Shown here one piece after another: positions 28,268-37,842 of a stretch of DNA of 64,000 nt (position 1 is its first letter; the number at the start of each line of letters is the position of its first letter). The DNA is taken from positions 1 through 64,000 of the forward strand of contig NZ_CAKMNW010000067.1 of the NCBI RefSeq assembly GCF_927904885.1, in the 5' to 3' direction. The notes beneath the pieces were generated by a model, which was not told the origin of the DNA, did not search any database, and worked only from the letters and a program-made list of their open reading frames with translations. The DNA comes from Candidatus Nitrotoga sp. M5 (lineage in GTDB: Bacteria; Pseudomonadota; Gammaproteobacteria; Burkholderiales; Gallionellaceae). Position numbers and translations under genes: made by a program.

Positions 28268-28460
28268 TGCTTTGCTCGTGAAGCATCATACTACGTCTGT
28301 AGCACAAGTCATACTCGCAACCAACTTCGAGATGTTTAAAATTACAGGGTCAACACGTTCTTAAAAACTATATTAATTAATAATCAATATGTTGTGATTA
28401 ATTTGTGTGGAATAATATATTGATTCAGGCGTGTCAGTGCTTAAATGCCGGATAGGCAAC

Positions 28461-29171
28461 TCACACTAAGAGTGCCGTTTCAAGATATACATCTATACCA
28501 TTTTTCGGACTTATGGCTGCAGCAGGAATAGCGATACCATTGCGCCAATCTTTTACTGCCTGCTGCTTCGTATCACCGCTCACCATAAACATAACTTTAC
28601 GTGCAGCACTCAGGCGATGTGCGCTAAGCGATACCCGCTGTGGTGGATATTTCGGCGCATTCTCCACTGCGATAACAGTTGGATCAGTGGCCGTGTTACC
28701 CAGCTCGTAACCTGGAAACAGGCTGGCGGTGTGCCCATCTTCTCCCAATCCCAGTAAAACCAAATCAAATAACTCAATGCTTGCCAGTGTCTGCACATAA
28801 GCGCTGGCAGCCATTTGAGCACCTTGTTCTGCGGGAATATTATGGATATGGGTAAGCGGGATGGCGACATGGTTCAGCCACGCATTCGCGGCCATCGAGC
28901 TGTTGCGTTCTACATGGTCAGCTGGCAGACATCGCTCATCTCCGAAATAAACATGCCAGGCAGCCCAGTCTGCATCGGCTTTGCGCAGCAACTCATATAC
29001 ACGGCGCGGCGTTGTGCCGCCTGCCAGCACGATATGGAATGTTCCGCGTAGGCTAATGGCCTGCAGTGCCGTCTGCAATATTGCTTGTGTTGCAGCCTGC
29101 TCTAATTCGGCGGTTGTATTGAAATTTTGCCAACGACATTGTTGCGGGGGAGGGCTGGTTGATAAAGGCAT
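28461..29171 (-). CDS. pgl: 6-phosphogluconolactonase
   Basis: The 236-residue protein is of the DevB/SugarP_isomerase type. It hydrolyses 6-phosphogluconolactone to 6-phosphogluconate in the oxidative pentose phosphate pathway. Motifs are VLAGGTTPRRVYELL near 48-62, WHVYFGDERCLP near 71-82, and DLVLLGLGEDGHTASLFPG near 135-153. Size and motifs are standard for the short bacterial form. It stands alone, convergent with the glucanotransferase gene. Neither zwf nor gnd is in the window. The chosen ATG lies about 25 residues before the first helix; a shorter N-terminus is possible. Confidence 0.95.
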   Translation of the reverse strand: MPLSTSPPPQQCRWQNFNTTAELEQAATQAILQTALQAISLRGTFHIVLAGGTTPRRVYELLRKADADWAAWHVYFGDERCLPADHVERNSSMAANAWLNHVAIPLTHIHNIPAEQGAQMAASAYVQTLASIELFDLVLLGLGEDGHTASLFPGYELGNTATDPTVIAVENAPKYPPQRVSLSAHRLSAARKVMFMVSGDTKQQAVKDWRNGIAIPAAAISPKNGIDVYLETALLV

Positions 29172-29384
29172 AATAATTGATCCAAGAGTAATCTGATAAT
29201 GTATTACGACTGTACAGCTTGCTCAGACAGCTATTTTAGTATATTAAATACCACATAATCAAAATTATGTCGCAATTGCCTGTTGATCATTTAATAGCGA
29301 ACGTTATGTGTTGAAATCTGTCAAATTTATTGACGCAAAAATCTCCCTTAATATCTACTGTAAGCAAACAATACAAATACAAAT

Positions 29385-30074
29385 ATGAAAACTATTTTGC
29401 AATGGACATTGCTAGGTGCACTACTTTGCACAATGTCCGCATGGGCAGTGCCGCAACAAAGCCATGCCGAAATACACAAAACCATTACCGCTTTCGTGCA
29501 CGAGCAAACACGTACCCTGCCGGGGACAGTTTCTGTCAAGGTTAATGAAATTGACCGGCGCATCTCGCTCCCAGCTTGCTCAGAGTTAGAAGCATTTCGT
29601 CCTTCTGGCGGGCAGTTGCTGGGTAACAGTACTGTCGGCATACGCTGTAATAGTAAGATGAAAAATTGGAAGCTGTTCGTGTCAGTACATATTAAAGTGA
29701 TAGCTAGCCTGCTCATTGTTAATAGCTCACTGCAACAGGGGCATGTAATACGCGCAGAAGATATCGGAAATCAGGAAGGTGAACTGATCCAAACAGATAT
29801 ACTCACTGATCCTGTGCAAGCCATTGGCAAAGTACTGAAATATAGCGTTAGGGCAGGACAAGTGTTAAAACAGAGTATGTTGCGCGCACCCTACGCCGTG
29901 AAGCAGGGGCAGACTGTACAAATTCAAGTTGAAAAGCAAGGCTTCAAAGTTTACGCTGATGGTCAAGCATTAAATAACGCAGCAGAAGGGCAAACCGTAA
30001 AGGTAAGAACATCATCCAGTCAAGTTGTAAGTGGTATTGTTCAGCCGGATGGAGCGGTTAATGTCAGTCCCTAG
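29385..30074 (+). CDS. flgA: Flagellar P-ring assembly chaperone FlgA
   Basis: The 229-residue periplasmic protein assists FlgI in forming the P-ring in the peptidoglycan layer. The Sec signal peptide is visible at residues 1-22 (TILQWTLLGALLCTMSAWA). A middle SAF-like domain and the C-terminal GQTVQIQVEKQGFKVYADGQALNNAAEG stretch (in parts QTVQIQVE and GQTVKVRTSSSQVVSGIV) are characteristic of FlgA. It heads the flgA-flgM-flgN group, as in many beta- and gammaproteobacteria. The P-ring gene flgI lies at 37843. The length is typical. Confidence 0.95.
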   Translation: MKTILQWTLLGALLCTMSAWAVPQQSHAEIHKTITAFVHEQTRTLPGTVSVKVNEIDRRISLPACSELEAFRPSGGQLLGNSTVGIRCNSKMKNWKLFVSVHIKVIASLLIVNSSLQQGHVIRAEDIGNQEGELIQTDILTDPVQAIGKVLKYSVRAGQVLKQSMLRAPYAVKQGQTVQIQVEKQGFKVYADGQALNNAAEGQTVKVRTSSSQVVSGIVQPDGAVNVSP

Positions 30075-30208
30075 CTCGCTGTCGATAAATTAAAGATTAT
30101 GTAACATTCGCATCCAATGGCTGGGCTTGCTCCATCAAAATGCTTGCATGTTTATCCTGCAAGCACATATTGTGCAGAAAGTTTTGATAGTGTATAAATG
30201 GGGCGCTA

Positions 30209-30235
30209 TAAAGTTTTGCATTTGGCTACCGATAG
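30209..30235 (+). promoter_or_regulatory. FliA (sigma-28) promoter of flgMN
   Basis: TAAAGTTT (30209-30216), exactly 11 bases, then ACCGATAG (30228-30235). The -35 is perfect and the -10 differs from GCCGATAA at two positions. It lies 34 bases before the flgM start, where late flagellar promoters that feed back on FlgM are expected. Confidence 0.85.
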
Positions 30236-30269
30236 GTAAGCTTAATGTGCATTGGAAAAAGAGGTCACC

Positions 30270-30575
30270 ATGAAAATCGGAAAAAATAGTAAACCGTTGC
30301 CTACTGCGGCGCCGGGAGAAGCACGAGCACGAGCGCCCACCGCTGGCTCTGCAGGTAACGCACAATCCACCGCTACCAACGTACATCTGGGTGCAACTAC
30401 CGCACAACTTCAAAAAATGGAAAGCAGTATGGCCAACGCACCGCTAGTGGACGCAGCTAAAGTCGCAGATATTAAGCAGGCCATTAGTGAAGGTCGTTTT
30501 CAGGTCAATTCCGGTGCAGTGGCTGATGGTCTGATCCAAACGGTGAAGGCTTTGATTAGTTCGCACAAGACTTGA
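30270..30575 (+). CDS. flgM: Anti-sigma-28 factor FlgM
   Basis: The 101-residue protein binds FliA (sigma-28) until the hook is complete, then leaves through the export apparatus. The N-terminal half is disordered and rich in Ala, Thr and Pro. The C-terminal sigma-binding part is recognisable as the VADIKQAISEGRFQVNSGAVADGLI stretch (VADIKQAI..GRFQV, then AVADGLI). I chose the ATG at 30270, since AGAGG stands 5 bases upstream; a TTG at 30252 in frame is unlikely. It is transcribed from the FliA promoter just upstream, giving autoregulation. flgN follows 6 bases later. Confidence 0.93.
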   Translation: MKIGKNSKPLPTAAPGEARARAPTAGSAGNAQSTATNVHLGATTAQLQKMESSMANAPLVDAAKVADIKQAISEGRFQVNSGAVADGLIQTVKALISSHKT

Positions 30576-30581
30576 CGTAAT

Positions 30582-31070
30582 ATGGTTAATGATACAACTG
30601 CTGCTGAGATGGCAGAATTTATCTCTCAGATGCATGAAGAGAGTGTTGCTTTACAGGCTTTCATTCGCCTGCTAGAAACTGAACAAGTGGCGTTACTCAA
30701 CGAACATACTGAACAAATACAAACTTTGGCTGACAACAAGACCAAAATGGTGCAGGAGTTGAGCAAGCTGGTGAATGCGCGGAAGAATGGCATGCTAATG
30801 CGGGGTATTGAAATTGAACCTGGTAGTATGGAAGTCTGGTTGCAAGCCCACACTGCAAGTAATTTGCCAGCGTGGCACGAAATTCAACAACTGGCTACTC
30901 AAGCGCAGAATATGAATCACACAAATGGTGAATTAATTCAATTAAAAATGCGGCATAACCAACAGACATTAACAATGCTGCACAATGCCACACATAGCGC
31001 CAATGGTTTATATGGCCCTGATGGCCAGCCTAGCTTGTCTGTATCAGGCCGTATCTTGAATAGTGTCTAA
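30582..31070 (+). CDS. flgN: Flagellar export chaperone FlgN
   Basis: The 162-residue, mostly helical cytoplasmic protein is expected to chaperone the hook-filament junction proteins FlgK and FlgL, which are both encoded downstream in this window. Residues 8-75 form a long amphipathic helix (ALQAFIRLLETEQVALL, then ADNKTKMVQELSKL), typical of the FlgN fold. The C-terminal part contains NGELIQLKMRHNQQTL. It is directly behind flgM (6 bases) and shares its FliA promoter. Sequence conservation in this family is low, so position carries part of the assignment. Confidence 0.9.
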   Translation: MVNDTTAAEMAEFISQMHEESVALQAFIRLLETEQVALLNEHTEQIQTLADNKTKMVQELSKLVNARKNGMLMRGIEIEPGSMEVWLQAHTASNLPAWHEIQQLATQAQNMNHTNGELIQLKMRHNQQTLTMLHNATHSANGLYGPDGQPSLSVSGRILNSV

Positions 31071-31506
31071 TCAATTCATGAAGCGCCATCCTTCCTTCGG
31101 CAGTGCTGCAGTAAATGTAGCCGCACAAAGCCATTCCTCGCATAGCATCGTGCAATAGAGCCGTTCCTTTGTTGTGGACGAATACCTTGCTATCACAAGT
31201 ATTGTCGCTGTAATAAATAACGGGTCAAATCACTTGATCATTATATATAAGCAAGGATACTGAATTGATGATTGAAATAAACGATGTATGTGAATTCGTT
31301 ATTAATCAAGTAACTTGAACTGTTATTTTTTACTTGTGAAGCTCCCAAGTCATGAAATTGACGACCCGCGGCAAAACCTTAGAATCCCCATGGGTACGCT
31401 CTTCATGACGTTCAGTCCAACGAGATTTATCTGCTGCCAATAAAAAATGTGGGTAAACAGTTTGGACGGGCGACAGATAAACGTTATTCGGCATAAGGCA
31501 CATGTT
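31071..31506. other. Intergenic region after flgN
   Basis: No supported gene. A minus-strand frame (31330-31515) ends with a protein-like stretch (RWTERHEERTHGDSKVLPRV) but has no start signal or family match I know. The rest is AT-rich with no hairpin terminator. Confidence 0.35.
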
Positions 31507-31959
31507 ATGAAGCATCTAGTGTTTATTGTAGCGATTCTGTTTGCAGGGTATTCCTACTTCAGCAGCCAACCTGATGCTACGCCTAACAATGCAGCGTCAG
31601 TTACGCAGAGCCAGCATCCAAATAGTTCTGATGCGGTAATTTCGAATGCTTTTGCAAACCAAATTAGTGGACAACAGGTCTCTGGTCAAGGTGTTGTCCT
31701 CAAGTTACTGCCTGATGACATCAAAGGTAGCAGGCATCAAAAATTTATAGTTAAGTTGACTAATGGTCACACCATACTGATCGCACACAATATTGATCTT
31801 GCCGCCAGAGTAAGCGGGTTAAGTGAAGGCGATTCGATTATGTTTAGTGGTCAGTACGAGTGGAATGCAAAAGGCGGTGTTTTGCATTGGACGCATCGAG
31901 ATCCCAATGGATCTCATCCATCTGGGTGGCTAGAACACCAAGGTAAAACCTACCAATGA
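31507..31959 (+). CDS. Exported DUF3465 protein
   Basis: Residues 1-15 form a signal anchor (MKHLVFIVAILFAGYSYF). The rest matches the DUF3465 family: GVVLKLLPDDIKGSRHQKF, HTILIAHNID, GDSIMFSGQYEWNAKGGVLHWTHRDP and the end GWLEHQGKTY. DUF3465 is a small OB-fold-like periplasmic family of unknown function. I prefer the ATG at 31507 (150 residues), since it puts the signal sequence at the N-terminus; an in-frame GTG-type extension to 31447 looks unlikely. It lies between flgN and flgB but is not a flagellar gene in any system I know. Confidence 0.85.
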   Translation: MKHLVFIVAILFAGYSYFSSQPDATPNNAASVTQSQHPNSSDAVISNAFANQISGQQVSGQGVVLKLLPDDIKGSRHQKFIVKLTNGHTILIAHNIDLAARVSGLSEGDSIMFSGQYEWNAKGGVLHWTHRDPNGSHPSGWLEHQGKTYQ

Positions 31960-32733
31960 AACTTTCTCATTCAGTGATCCACCTTGCTCCCTCCGGCCGC
32001 TATAGACGCAAATGTGGCGCTGGTTAGTTCTAGTTTACTCGTAGTAAATTCTGATACTACAGATAAATACTGTAGAGGTACTTAGAGCTGCAGCAATACT
32101 ATTTTTGCTTCTATATTTCAAATTTTTCTGATCTGTGGAATGGGCACTCGCACTAGCTACGAGTTCTTGCCCTTTGCCATAGATGAGAAAGCTCCCAATA
32201 CCCTTCATGGGGAATGCGGTTACCCGTTCGTTAGTGCAGGATTTATAGACATGCTTGGTCAGAGCATCGTCAATGTTCCAGTGTGTTTCCATTACAACAC
32301 ACTCTTGTCTGGCTATTTGAACCGTTTTTTTATCTCAGCACAATTCAATACTATTGGCACGATCATCCTGATGTTTGGATTCAGATGTTTTTCCCATAAC
32401 TTATTTTGCCACGCTTATAAATGGAAGGTAGCAAAACTGATAAAGGGTAAGGAGACGAGATCCACATGGGTATTGAGAAGGCAAAGCATCCTTCATTCAT
32501 AGTGCTTAGCATCTAAGTAATGTCATTGATATAGAAACGATTAGCCTGATTTTGTAGATGCTCCAATCCAATTAGTTCTTGATAAATAACTGCAGGGACT
32601 TTAATTACTTTTGCATTTATAACGCAGAAACTAAGGTGGTTTCTCATGCTTATTCGTTCAATAGTCATAGTGCATTGGTGTTTAGTATGTGCTTCATGGA
32701 AAAAGTAGAAAAGCCATGAAGGAGATAAATATC
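31960..32733. other. Long intergenic region before flgB
   Basis: This 774-base stretch has open frames on both strands (for example 32140-32502 plus, 32035-32292 minus). None has family motifs or a ribosome site, and I do not call them. It should hold the promoter of the flgB operon. I looked for the sigma-54 pattern GG-N10-GC and found no convincing site. Confidence 0.35.
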
Positions 32734-33138
32734 ATGAACAGTAAAATTGACAATGCATTTCAGTTTAGTCGAACCGTACTAGGCCTGCATTCGGCGCGTC
32801 AGGAACTCATTGCTTCCAATATCGCTAATGCAGATACACCCAATTATAAGGCAAAAGATATTGATTTCGCCAAGGCATTGCAAGGTGCAATTTCAGGTAA
32901 CACGACTCAGTTGCAGATGGCAGGTACCGCGCCCCAGCATTTAAGCGGGAACTCAGGTAAAGCCGTTATGGGTGTGCCGGTAATGTATCGTACTGTCGTG
33001 CAGCCTAGCGCGGACGGGAACACGGTAGACATGGATGTTGAGCGTGCGCAGTTTGCTGATAATTCTTTGCGCTATCAAGCCAGTGTGAACTTCGCAGACG
33101 GTAGAGTCAAAAGTATCTTAGCCGCGATACAAGGATAA
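32734..33138 (+). CDS. flgB: Flagellar proximal rod protein FlgB
   Basis: The 134-residue axial protein forms the proximal rod of the basal body. The N-terminal rod/hook helix carries the family motif [24 protein letters not shown] (near 22-45). The C-terminal [21 protein letters not shown] matches FlgB. The ATG at 32734 is chosen because GGAG lies 9 bases upstream and the protein then starts MNSKIDNAF, as expected; an upstream frame to 32689 is not needed. It starts the flgBCDEFGHIJ block with flgC 5 bases behind. Confidence 0.96.
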   Translation: MNSKIDNAFQFSRTVLGLHSARQELIASNIANADTPNYKAKDIDFAKALQGAISGNTTQLQMAGTAPQHLSGNSGKAVMGVPVMYRTVVQPSADGNTVDMDVERAQFADNSLRYQASVNFADGRVKSILAAIQG

Positions 33139-33143
33139 TCATT

Positions 33144-33542
33144 ATGTCGTTATTTAATATTTTCAATATTTCTGGTTCTGCAATGGCGGCGCAGTCGCAG
33201 CGTCTAAATGTGGTGGCAAGCAATCTGGCCAATGCCGACAGTGCGACCAGTGCAAATGGCCAACCCTATCGTGCCAAGGAAGTAATGTTTAGCGCTACGC
33301 CAATGGAAGGTGGTGTCGGTGTGAAGGTGTCGGGTGTGGTTGAAAGTACTGCACCAATGCAAGTGCTTTACGACCCCAAGCATCCTATGGCCAATGAAAA
33401 AGGCTATGTCACCATGCCCAATGTCAATGTGGTGGAAGAGATGGTGAATATGATTTCATCTTCGCGTTCCTATCAAAATAATGTGGAGGTGATGAATACC
33501 TCTAGAAGTTTGTTGATTAATACTCTGTCCATAGGTCGGTAA
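33144..33542 (+). CDS. flgC: Flagellar proximal rod protein FlgC
   Basis: The 132-residue rod protein has the N-terminal motif [17 protein letters not shown] and the C-terminal [29 protein letters not shown] (in parts NVNVVEEM and [10 protein letters not shown]). Both ends form the coiled-coil of axial proteins. It is exported by the flagellar type III apparatus without a cleaved signal. Between flgB (5 bases) and flgD (14 bases), it is clearly cotranscribed. Length is standard. Confidence 0.96.
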   Translation: MSLFNIFNISGSAMAAQSQRLNVVASNLANADSATSANGQPYRAKEVMFSATPMEGGVGVKVSGVVESTAPMQVLYDPKHPMANEKGYVTMPNVNVVEEMVNMISSSRSYQNNVEVMNTSRSLLINTLSIGR

Positions 33543-33556
33543 AGAAAGGATAAGCC

Positions 33557-34240
33557 ATGATTAGCGCAACTGAAGATAGCAACCCTACTGCCGCACTCAT
33601 TTCTTCGCTAAATGCTAATAGCAATTCGGCAGGGAAAACTGAAACTAACAACGCTGATACAGAGGATAGATTTTTGAAGTTGTTGGTTACTCAAATGAAA
33701 AATCAAGATCCACTGAATCCCATGGATAACGCGCAGGTGACATCGCAGCTGGCGCAACTTAGCACAGTAACCGGTATTGACAAGTTGAATGCCACGTTAC
33801 AGGCCTTAAGTGACAATATGTCCATTGGGCAGTCGTTATCAGCAACCAGCATGATTGGACGTGGAGTTTTGATTCCAGGCTCTTCAATTACTCTGAACGA
33901 TGGCAAAGCAATTGGCGGGATAGAACTGACTCAGCCCGCTGACAGCTTAAAGGTGCTGATACAGGATGCTGCGGGTAACACTGTTAGTTCATTGCAAATG
34001 GGGCCCCAGAAAGCTGGTGTGATACCACTGGCATGGGATGGTCAGACAGATGAGGGTACACCTGCTGTAGATGGAACCTACAAATTTTCGGTTGAAGCAA
34101 AGCTGGATAGTAATCAAATTGATGCTACAGCATTAACTTTTGGCATGGTCAATGCTGTAACTCCAGGCGTTAATGGCGCTACTTTGGATGTGGGTAAGGC
34201 AGGTAGCGTTTCAATGTCTGCAGTAAAGCAAATAATCTAA
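33557..34240 (+). CDS. flgD: Flagellar hook capping protein FlgD
   Basis: The 227-residue hook cap sits at the tip of the growing hook and is replaced by FlgK. It has the N-terminal signature RFLKLLVTQMKNQDPLNPMDNAQ in parts (FLKLLVTQM, then KNQDPLNPMDN) and TSQLAQLSTVTGIDKLN. The C-terminal FlgD Ig-like/tudor part has AGVIPLAWDGQTDEG and DGTYKFSVEA. Size is typical. It precedes flgE by 15 bases with a GTAAGGAGAG ribosome site. Confidence 0.96.
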   Translation: MISATEDSNPTAALISSLNANSNSAGKTETNNADTEDRFLKLLVTQMKNQDPLNPMDNAQVTSQLAQLSTVTGIDKLNATLQALSDNMSIGQSLSATSMIGRGVLIPGSSITLNDGKAIGGIELTQPADSLKVLIQDAAGNTVSSLQMGPQKAGVIPLAWDGQTDEGTPAVDGTYKFSVEAKLDSNQIDATALTFGMVNAVTPGVNGATLDVGKAGSVSMSAVKQII

Positions 34241-34255
34241 CGTAAGGAGAGTGAT

Positions 34256-35518
34256 ATGGGATTTCAACAAGGGTTAAGCGGATTAAATGCTGCGGCCAAG
34301 AGTCTGGACGTAATCGGCAATAACGTTGCTAACGCGAGTACAGTTGGTTTTAAGCAATCGCAAGCACAATTTGCGGATGTGTACGCCAGTCTTGTAGGCG
34401 GCTCAAATACGGCTGTTGGGATTGGCACTAAAGTAGCGACAGTGGCTCAGCAATTTGGGCAAGGAAATGTCAGTACAACCAACAATCCGCTGGATATTGC
34501 GATTAACGGCCAAGGCTTTTATCAAATGGACAACAATGGCGCAATAACTTACAGCCGGAATGGACAGTTTCAATTGGACAAGAACGGTTTTGTTGTGAAC
34601 GTGCAGGGTCATAAATTAACTGGTTACGCGGCTAATCCGTTGACAGGAGCCATTTCACTCGGAAGTTCAGCGCCATTGCAAATCCCTACGCAGTCTCTTA
34701 CTCCCCAGCCTACATCTACGTCTTCAATTGGCGTTAATTTGGATTCCCGATTGTTAGTGCCTACTACGGCTGTTTTTGACCCGACTGACTCAACCTCTTT
34801 CAATAGCTCTACCGCATTAGAGATATATGACAGTTTGGGCAATAGCCATATTGCAACTCAGTATTTCGTGAAAAATGCGACTGCAAATTCTTGGGATGTC
34901 CATATGACCGTAGATGACCTAGGACTGGATGGAACGGCTGCGACTGCTGCAAACACCCTGTTAGGGACATCTCCGACCTTAACCTTTAACTCAAATGGTA
35001 CTTTAACTACACCAGCGACGGGTGAAGTAACGGTACCTGCTGGCGGCATTGTTTATGCGACAGGCTCGGCTACACCTCAACCTTTGACATTCAATTTTCT
35101 TTCTTCTACGCAATTTGGTGCGACTTTTGGCGTGAATAAGCTGACTCAAAATGGTTTTACATCCGGTCAGTTGAGTGGTTTTAGTACTAGTGCAGACGGT
35201 ACCATTTTGGGGCGATATACCAACGGGCAATCCCAAGCATTGGGGCAGATTTTACTTGCTAATTTTGCTAATCCGCAGGGTTTGCATCCATTGGGCAACA
35301 ATGAATGGGGTTCCTCTGCAAGCTCTGGTCCACCATTGGTAGGAACACCAGGCAGCTCAAGTTTTGGTGTGGTGCAGTCAAGCGCAGTGGAAGACTCCAA
35401 TGTGGATTTGACCGCCGAATTAGTGAACCTGATTGTGGCGCAGCGCGTATATCAGGCTAACGCTCAAACGATCAAGGCTCAGGATTCAGTGCTACAAACG
35501 ATTACCAATCTGCGCTAA
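34256..35518 (+). CDS. flgE: Flagellar hook protein FlgE
   Basis: The 420-residue protein builds the hook. The N-terminus has GLSGLNAAAKSLDVIGNNVANASTVGFK in parts (GLSGLNAA, NNVANASTVGFK). The GFYQMDNNGAITYSRNGQF loop and the C-terminal VEDSNVDLTAELVNLIVAQRVYQANAQTI (VDLTAELVNLI, RVYQANAQ) are the paired axial motifs. The middle 150-330 is Ser/Thr/Gly-rich, corresponding to variable surface domains. Length is normal for a betaproteobacterial FlgE. flgF follows after 37 bases. Confidence 0.96.
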   Translation: MGFQQGLSGLNAAAKSLDVIGNNVANASTVGFKQSQAQFADVYASLVGGSNTAVGIGTKVATVAQQFGQGNVSTTNNPLDIAINGQGFYQMDNNGAITYSRNGQFQLDKNGFVVNVQGHKLTGYAANPLTGAISLGSSAPLQIPTQSLTPQPTSTSSIGVNLDSRLLVPTTAVFDPTDSTSFNSSTALEIYDSLGNSHIATQYFVKNATANSWDVHMTVDDLGLDGTAATAANTLLGTSPTLTFNSNGTLTTPATGEVTVPAGGIVYATGSATPQPLTFNFLSSTQFGATFGVNKLTQNGFTSGQLSGFSTSADGTILGRYTNGQSQALGQILLANFANPQGLHPLGNNEWGSSASSGPPLVGTPGSSSFGVVQSSAVEDSNVDLTAELVNLIVAQRVYQANAQTIKAQDSVLQTITNLR

Positions 35519-35555
35519 TTAGTTACCAGATGATTGGTTAACTGAGGAGAAGACG

Positions 35556-36299
35556 ATGGACAGGCTTATTTATACCGCAATGAGCGGGGCATCGCATACG
35601 TTGAAACAGCAGGCGACGGTGGCGCAAAATTTAGCCAGTGTTAATACCCCTGGTTATCGCGCTGCCGTTAATGCATTTCGCGCAGTACCGCTGGTTGGCG
35701 AAGGGTTGCCTACACGTGCTTTCGTTGTGGATTCCACAACCGGAGCCGATTTTTCACAAGGACCAATGCAGGCAACTGGGCGTAATCTGGATATGGCGGT
35801 ACTGGGTAAAGGCTGGATTGCCGTCCAACTGGAAAATGGCGGTGAGGCATATACGCGTAATGGTAGTTTCCAGATATCACCCGTAGGTATTCTGCAGACA
35901 CTCAACGGTTTGAATGTGGCAGGTGATACCGGTTTTATTACTATCCCACCCAATACCGAAGTTACCGTAGCCAAAGACGGCACCATTTCAACCATTCTTC
36001 GTGGACAGATACCTAATCAGGTTGAAGTAATTGGGCGGATTAAACTTGTAAATCCGCCGGAAGATCAAATGGTGCGTGGAGACGATGGCTTGTTTCGCAC
36101 TAAGGGTGACAAGCCTGTCGTTGCTGATATAGGGGTGACTATAGCCTCCGGCAATCTGGAAAGCAGCAATGTGAATGTTGTAGAAGGAATGGTTACGATG
36201 ATTTCACTGGCACGGCAATTCGATATGCAGATGAAAGTGTTGCAGAGCGCTGACGAAAATTCCAGACAAGCGAGCCAGTTACTGAATATGAACGCTTGA
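35556..36299 (+). CDS. flgF: Flagellar proximal rod protein FlgF
   Basis: The 247-residue rod protein starts MDRLIYTAMSGASHTLKQQ, then has QNLASVNTPGYRA. The middle has NLDMAVLGKGWIAVQL and AYTRNGSFQIS. The C-terminal SNVNVVEGMVTMISLARQFDMQMKV is the FlgF/FlgG family end (in parts VNVVEGMVTM and ARQFDMQMKV). It assembles between FlgC and FlgG. The gene has AGGAG before its ATG and is followed by flgG after 48 bases. Confidence 0.96.
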   Translation: MDRLIYTAMSGASHTLKQQATVAQNLASVNTPGYRAAVNAFRAVPLVGEGLPTRAFVVDSTTGADFSQGPMQATGRNLDMAVLGKGWIAVQLENGGEAYTRNGSFQISPVGILQTLNGLNVAGDTGFITIPPNTEVTVAKDGTISTILRGQIPNQVEVIGRIKLVNPPEDQMVRGDDGLFRTKGDKPVVADIGVTIASGNLESSNVNVVEGMVTMISLARQFDMQMKVLQSADENSRQASQLLNMNA

Positions 36300-36347
36300 T
36301 TTTGGCGCAATTTATTGCGCGCCTCAAATTTTGAAAGGATAGTGGTC

Positions 36348-37130
36348 ATGATACGTTCCTTATGGATTTCTAAAACGGGACTGGAAGCGCAGCAAACTCA
36401 AATGGACGTCATCGCAAATAATCTTGCGAACGTTAGCACCACCGGATTTAAACGTTCGCGTGCGGTATTCGAGGATTTGCTATATCAAACTATACGTCAG
36501 CCTGGCGCGCAATCTTCGCAACAAACTCAGATTCCGTCCGGTTTGCAAATCGGCACCGGCGTGCGGCCAATTGCCACTGAGCGCATTCAAACCCAAGGTA
36601 GTCTGCAGCAAACGAGTAATCAGTTTGATGTGGGGATACAAGGTGCGGGGTTTTTTCAGGTACTAATGCCGGATGGTACAACGGCCTATACACGAGATGG
36701 GTCATTTCAGTCTGATAGGCAGGGGCAGTTGGTGACTTCTAGCGGCTTTGTAGTGCAACCTGCTTTAACTATTCCTATCAATTCTACCAATGTCACTATA
36801 GGCCGAGACGGTACAGTGTCGGTGACGCAGGCCGGGACTGTGACACCAGTGCAGGTAGGCAGTTTGCAATTGGCTGTTTTTATTAATCCAGTGGGCCTGC
36901 AAAGTCAAGGCGAAAACTTATTTGTAGAAACTGCATCGTCTGGATCGCCCAACACCAATGCACCGGGGACAAATGGTGCCGGAACGTTGATTCAGGGCTA
37001 TGTGGAAACGTCCAATGTGAACGTAGTTGAAGAGCTGGTTAACATGATACAGACACAACGTGCTTATGAAATCAACTCGAAAGCAATTTCGACTTCGGAT
37101 CAAATGTTACAAAGATTAGCGCAGTTGTAA
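36348..37130 (+). CDS. flgG: Flagellar distal rod protein FlgG
   Basis: At 260 residues this is exactly the family length when the ATG at 36348 is used: it starts [20 protein letters not shown] and AAGGA lies upstream. A TTG at 36315 would add 11 odd residues. Motifs are [24 protein letters not shown] in parts ([19 protein letters not shown]), [20 protein letters not shown] and the C-terminal [20 protein letters not shown]. FlgG forms the distal rod that the P- and L-rings surround. Ring genes flgH and flgI follow. Confidence 0.97.
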   Translation: MIRSLWISKTGLEAQQTQMDVIANNLANVSTTGFKRSRAVFEDLLYQTIRQPGAQSSQQTQIPSGLQIGTGVRPIATERIQTQGSLQQTSNQFDVGIQGAGFFQVLMPDGTTAYTRDGSFQSDRQGQLVTSSGFVVQPALTIPINSTNVTIGRDGTVSVTQAGTVTPVQVGSLQLAVFINPVGLQSQGENLFVETASSGSPNTNAPGTNGAGTLIQGYVETSNVNVVEELVNMIQTQRAYEINSKAISTSDQMLQRLAQL

Positions 37131-37135
37131 GTGGA

Positions 37136-37828
37136 GTGAGATGCGTAATGTTGAATTTATCTAGCTGGATTACATGTGGAGCAATGTTGGTTCTTGTGGG
37201 TTGCGCGGTTACCCCATCGACTGATATTCATCAGCCTATGACTGCACGTTCGCCCGATAAAAAAATAGGGGCTGATAGCTATAACGGCGCCATTTTTAAA
37301 GCTGGGCAGAGCGAGCGACCATTGTATGAAGGCAAACGTGCACGTAACGTGGGTGACATCCTCACTATTATTATTTCTGAAACCACTTCAGCTGCCGGTC
37401 AATCGAGTACCGGTGCGGAACACGAAGGAAGTATTTCTGTGCAAACGCCGATCATTACGCAAATTCCGGGAGATCAGCTAAAGATGAAAGGAATAAGCAT
37501 TGGAAGTACCACAAACGGCAGTTTGGCGAACAAAAATGATACTGCGGGTAATAACACATTTACCGGCACCGTCACAGTGACTGTGGTTGAAGTGTTCTCC
37601 AATGGCAATTTATTAGTCAGCGGTGAAAAACAGGTAGCGATTAATCAAGCTAATGAGTTCATCCGTTTTTCCGGCGTAGTCAATCCGTACACTATTACGG
37701 GCAGTAATACCGTGCAATCTACTCAAGTAGCGGATGCTCACATTGAATACAAGGGTGCCAGTGGCATTGATATGTCGGTAATTACGAGCATGCTCGGACG
37801 TGTATTCATGTCAGTGTTGCCGTTTTGA
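37136..37828 (+). CDS. flgH: Flagellar L-ring lipoprotein FlgH
   Basis: The 230-residue outer-membrane ring protein has a lipoprotein signal: a hydrophobic stretch then LVGC, giving lipidation at that Cys. The mature part contains RARNVGDILTIIISETTSA and the C-terminal IDMSVITSMLGRVFMSVLPF, both typical of FlgH. Translation may start at GTG 37136 (GGAG overlaps it) or more likely ATG 37148. The stop overlaps a possible flgI TTG start by 4 bases. It is located behind flgG by 5 bases. Confidence 0.96.
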   Translation: MRCVMLNLSSWITCGAMLVLVGCAVTPSTDIHQPMTARSPDKKIGADSYNGAIFKAGQSERPLYEGKRARNVGDILTIIISETTSAAGQSSTGAEHEGSISVQTPIITQIPGDQLKMKGISIGSTTNGSLANKNDTAGNNTFTGTVTVTVVEVFSNGNLLVSGEKQVAINQANEFIRFSGVVNPYTITGSNTVQSTQVADAHIEYKGASGIDMSVITSMLGRVFMSVLPF

Positions 37829-37842
37829 AAAAGGCTAGTGTG

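Noticed and set aside
31330-31515. 61-codon minus-strand frame with a protein-like end
   Set aside because: No recognisable family and no start signal; it overlaps the DUF3465 start region. Too weak to call a gene or relic.
32140-32502. 120-codon frame before flgB
   Set aside because: Mixed composition (many Phe, Cys, His), no domain, no ribosome site. Likely an accidental open frame in AT-rich sequence.
32504-32733. Sigma-54 promoter before flgB
   Set aside because: The GG-N10-GC spacing was not met by any GG/GC pair I checked.
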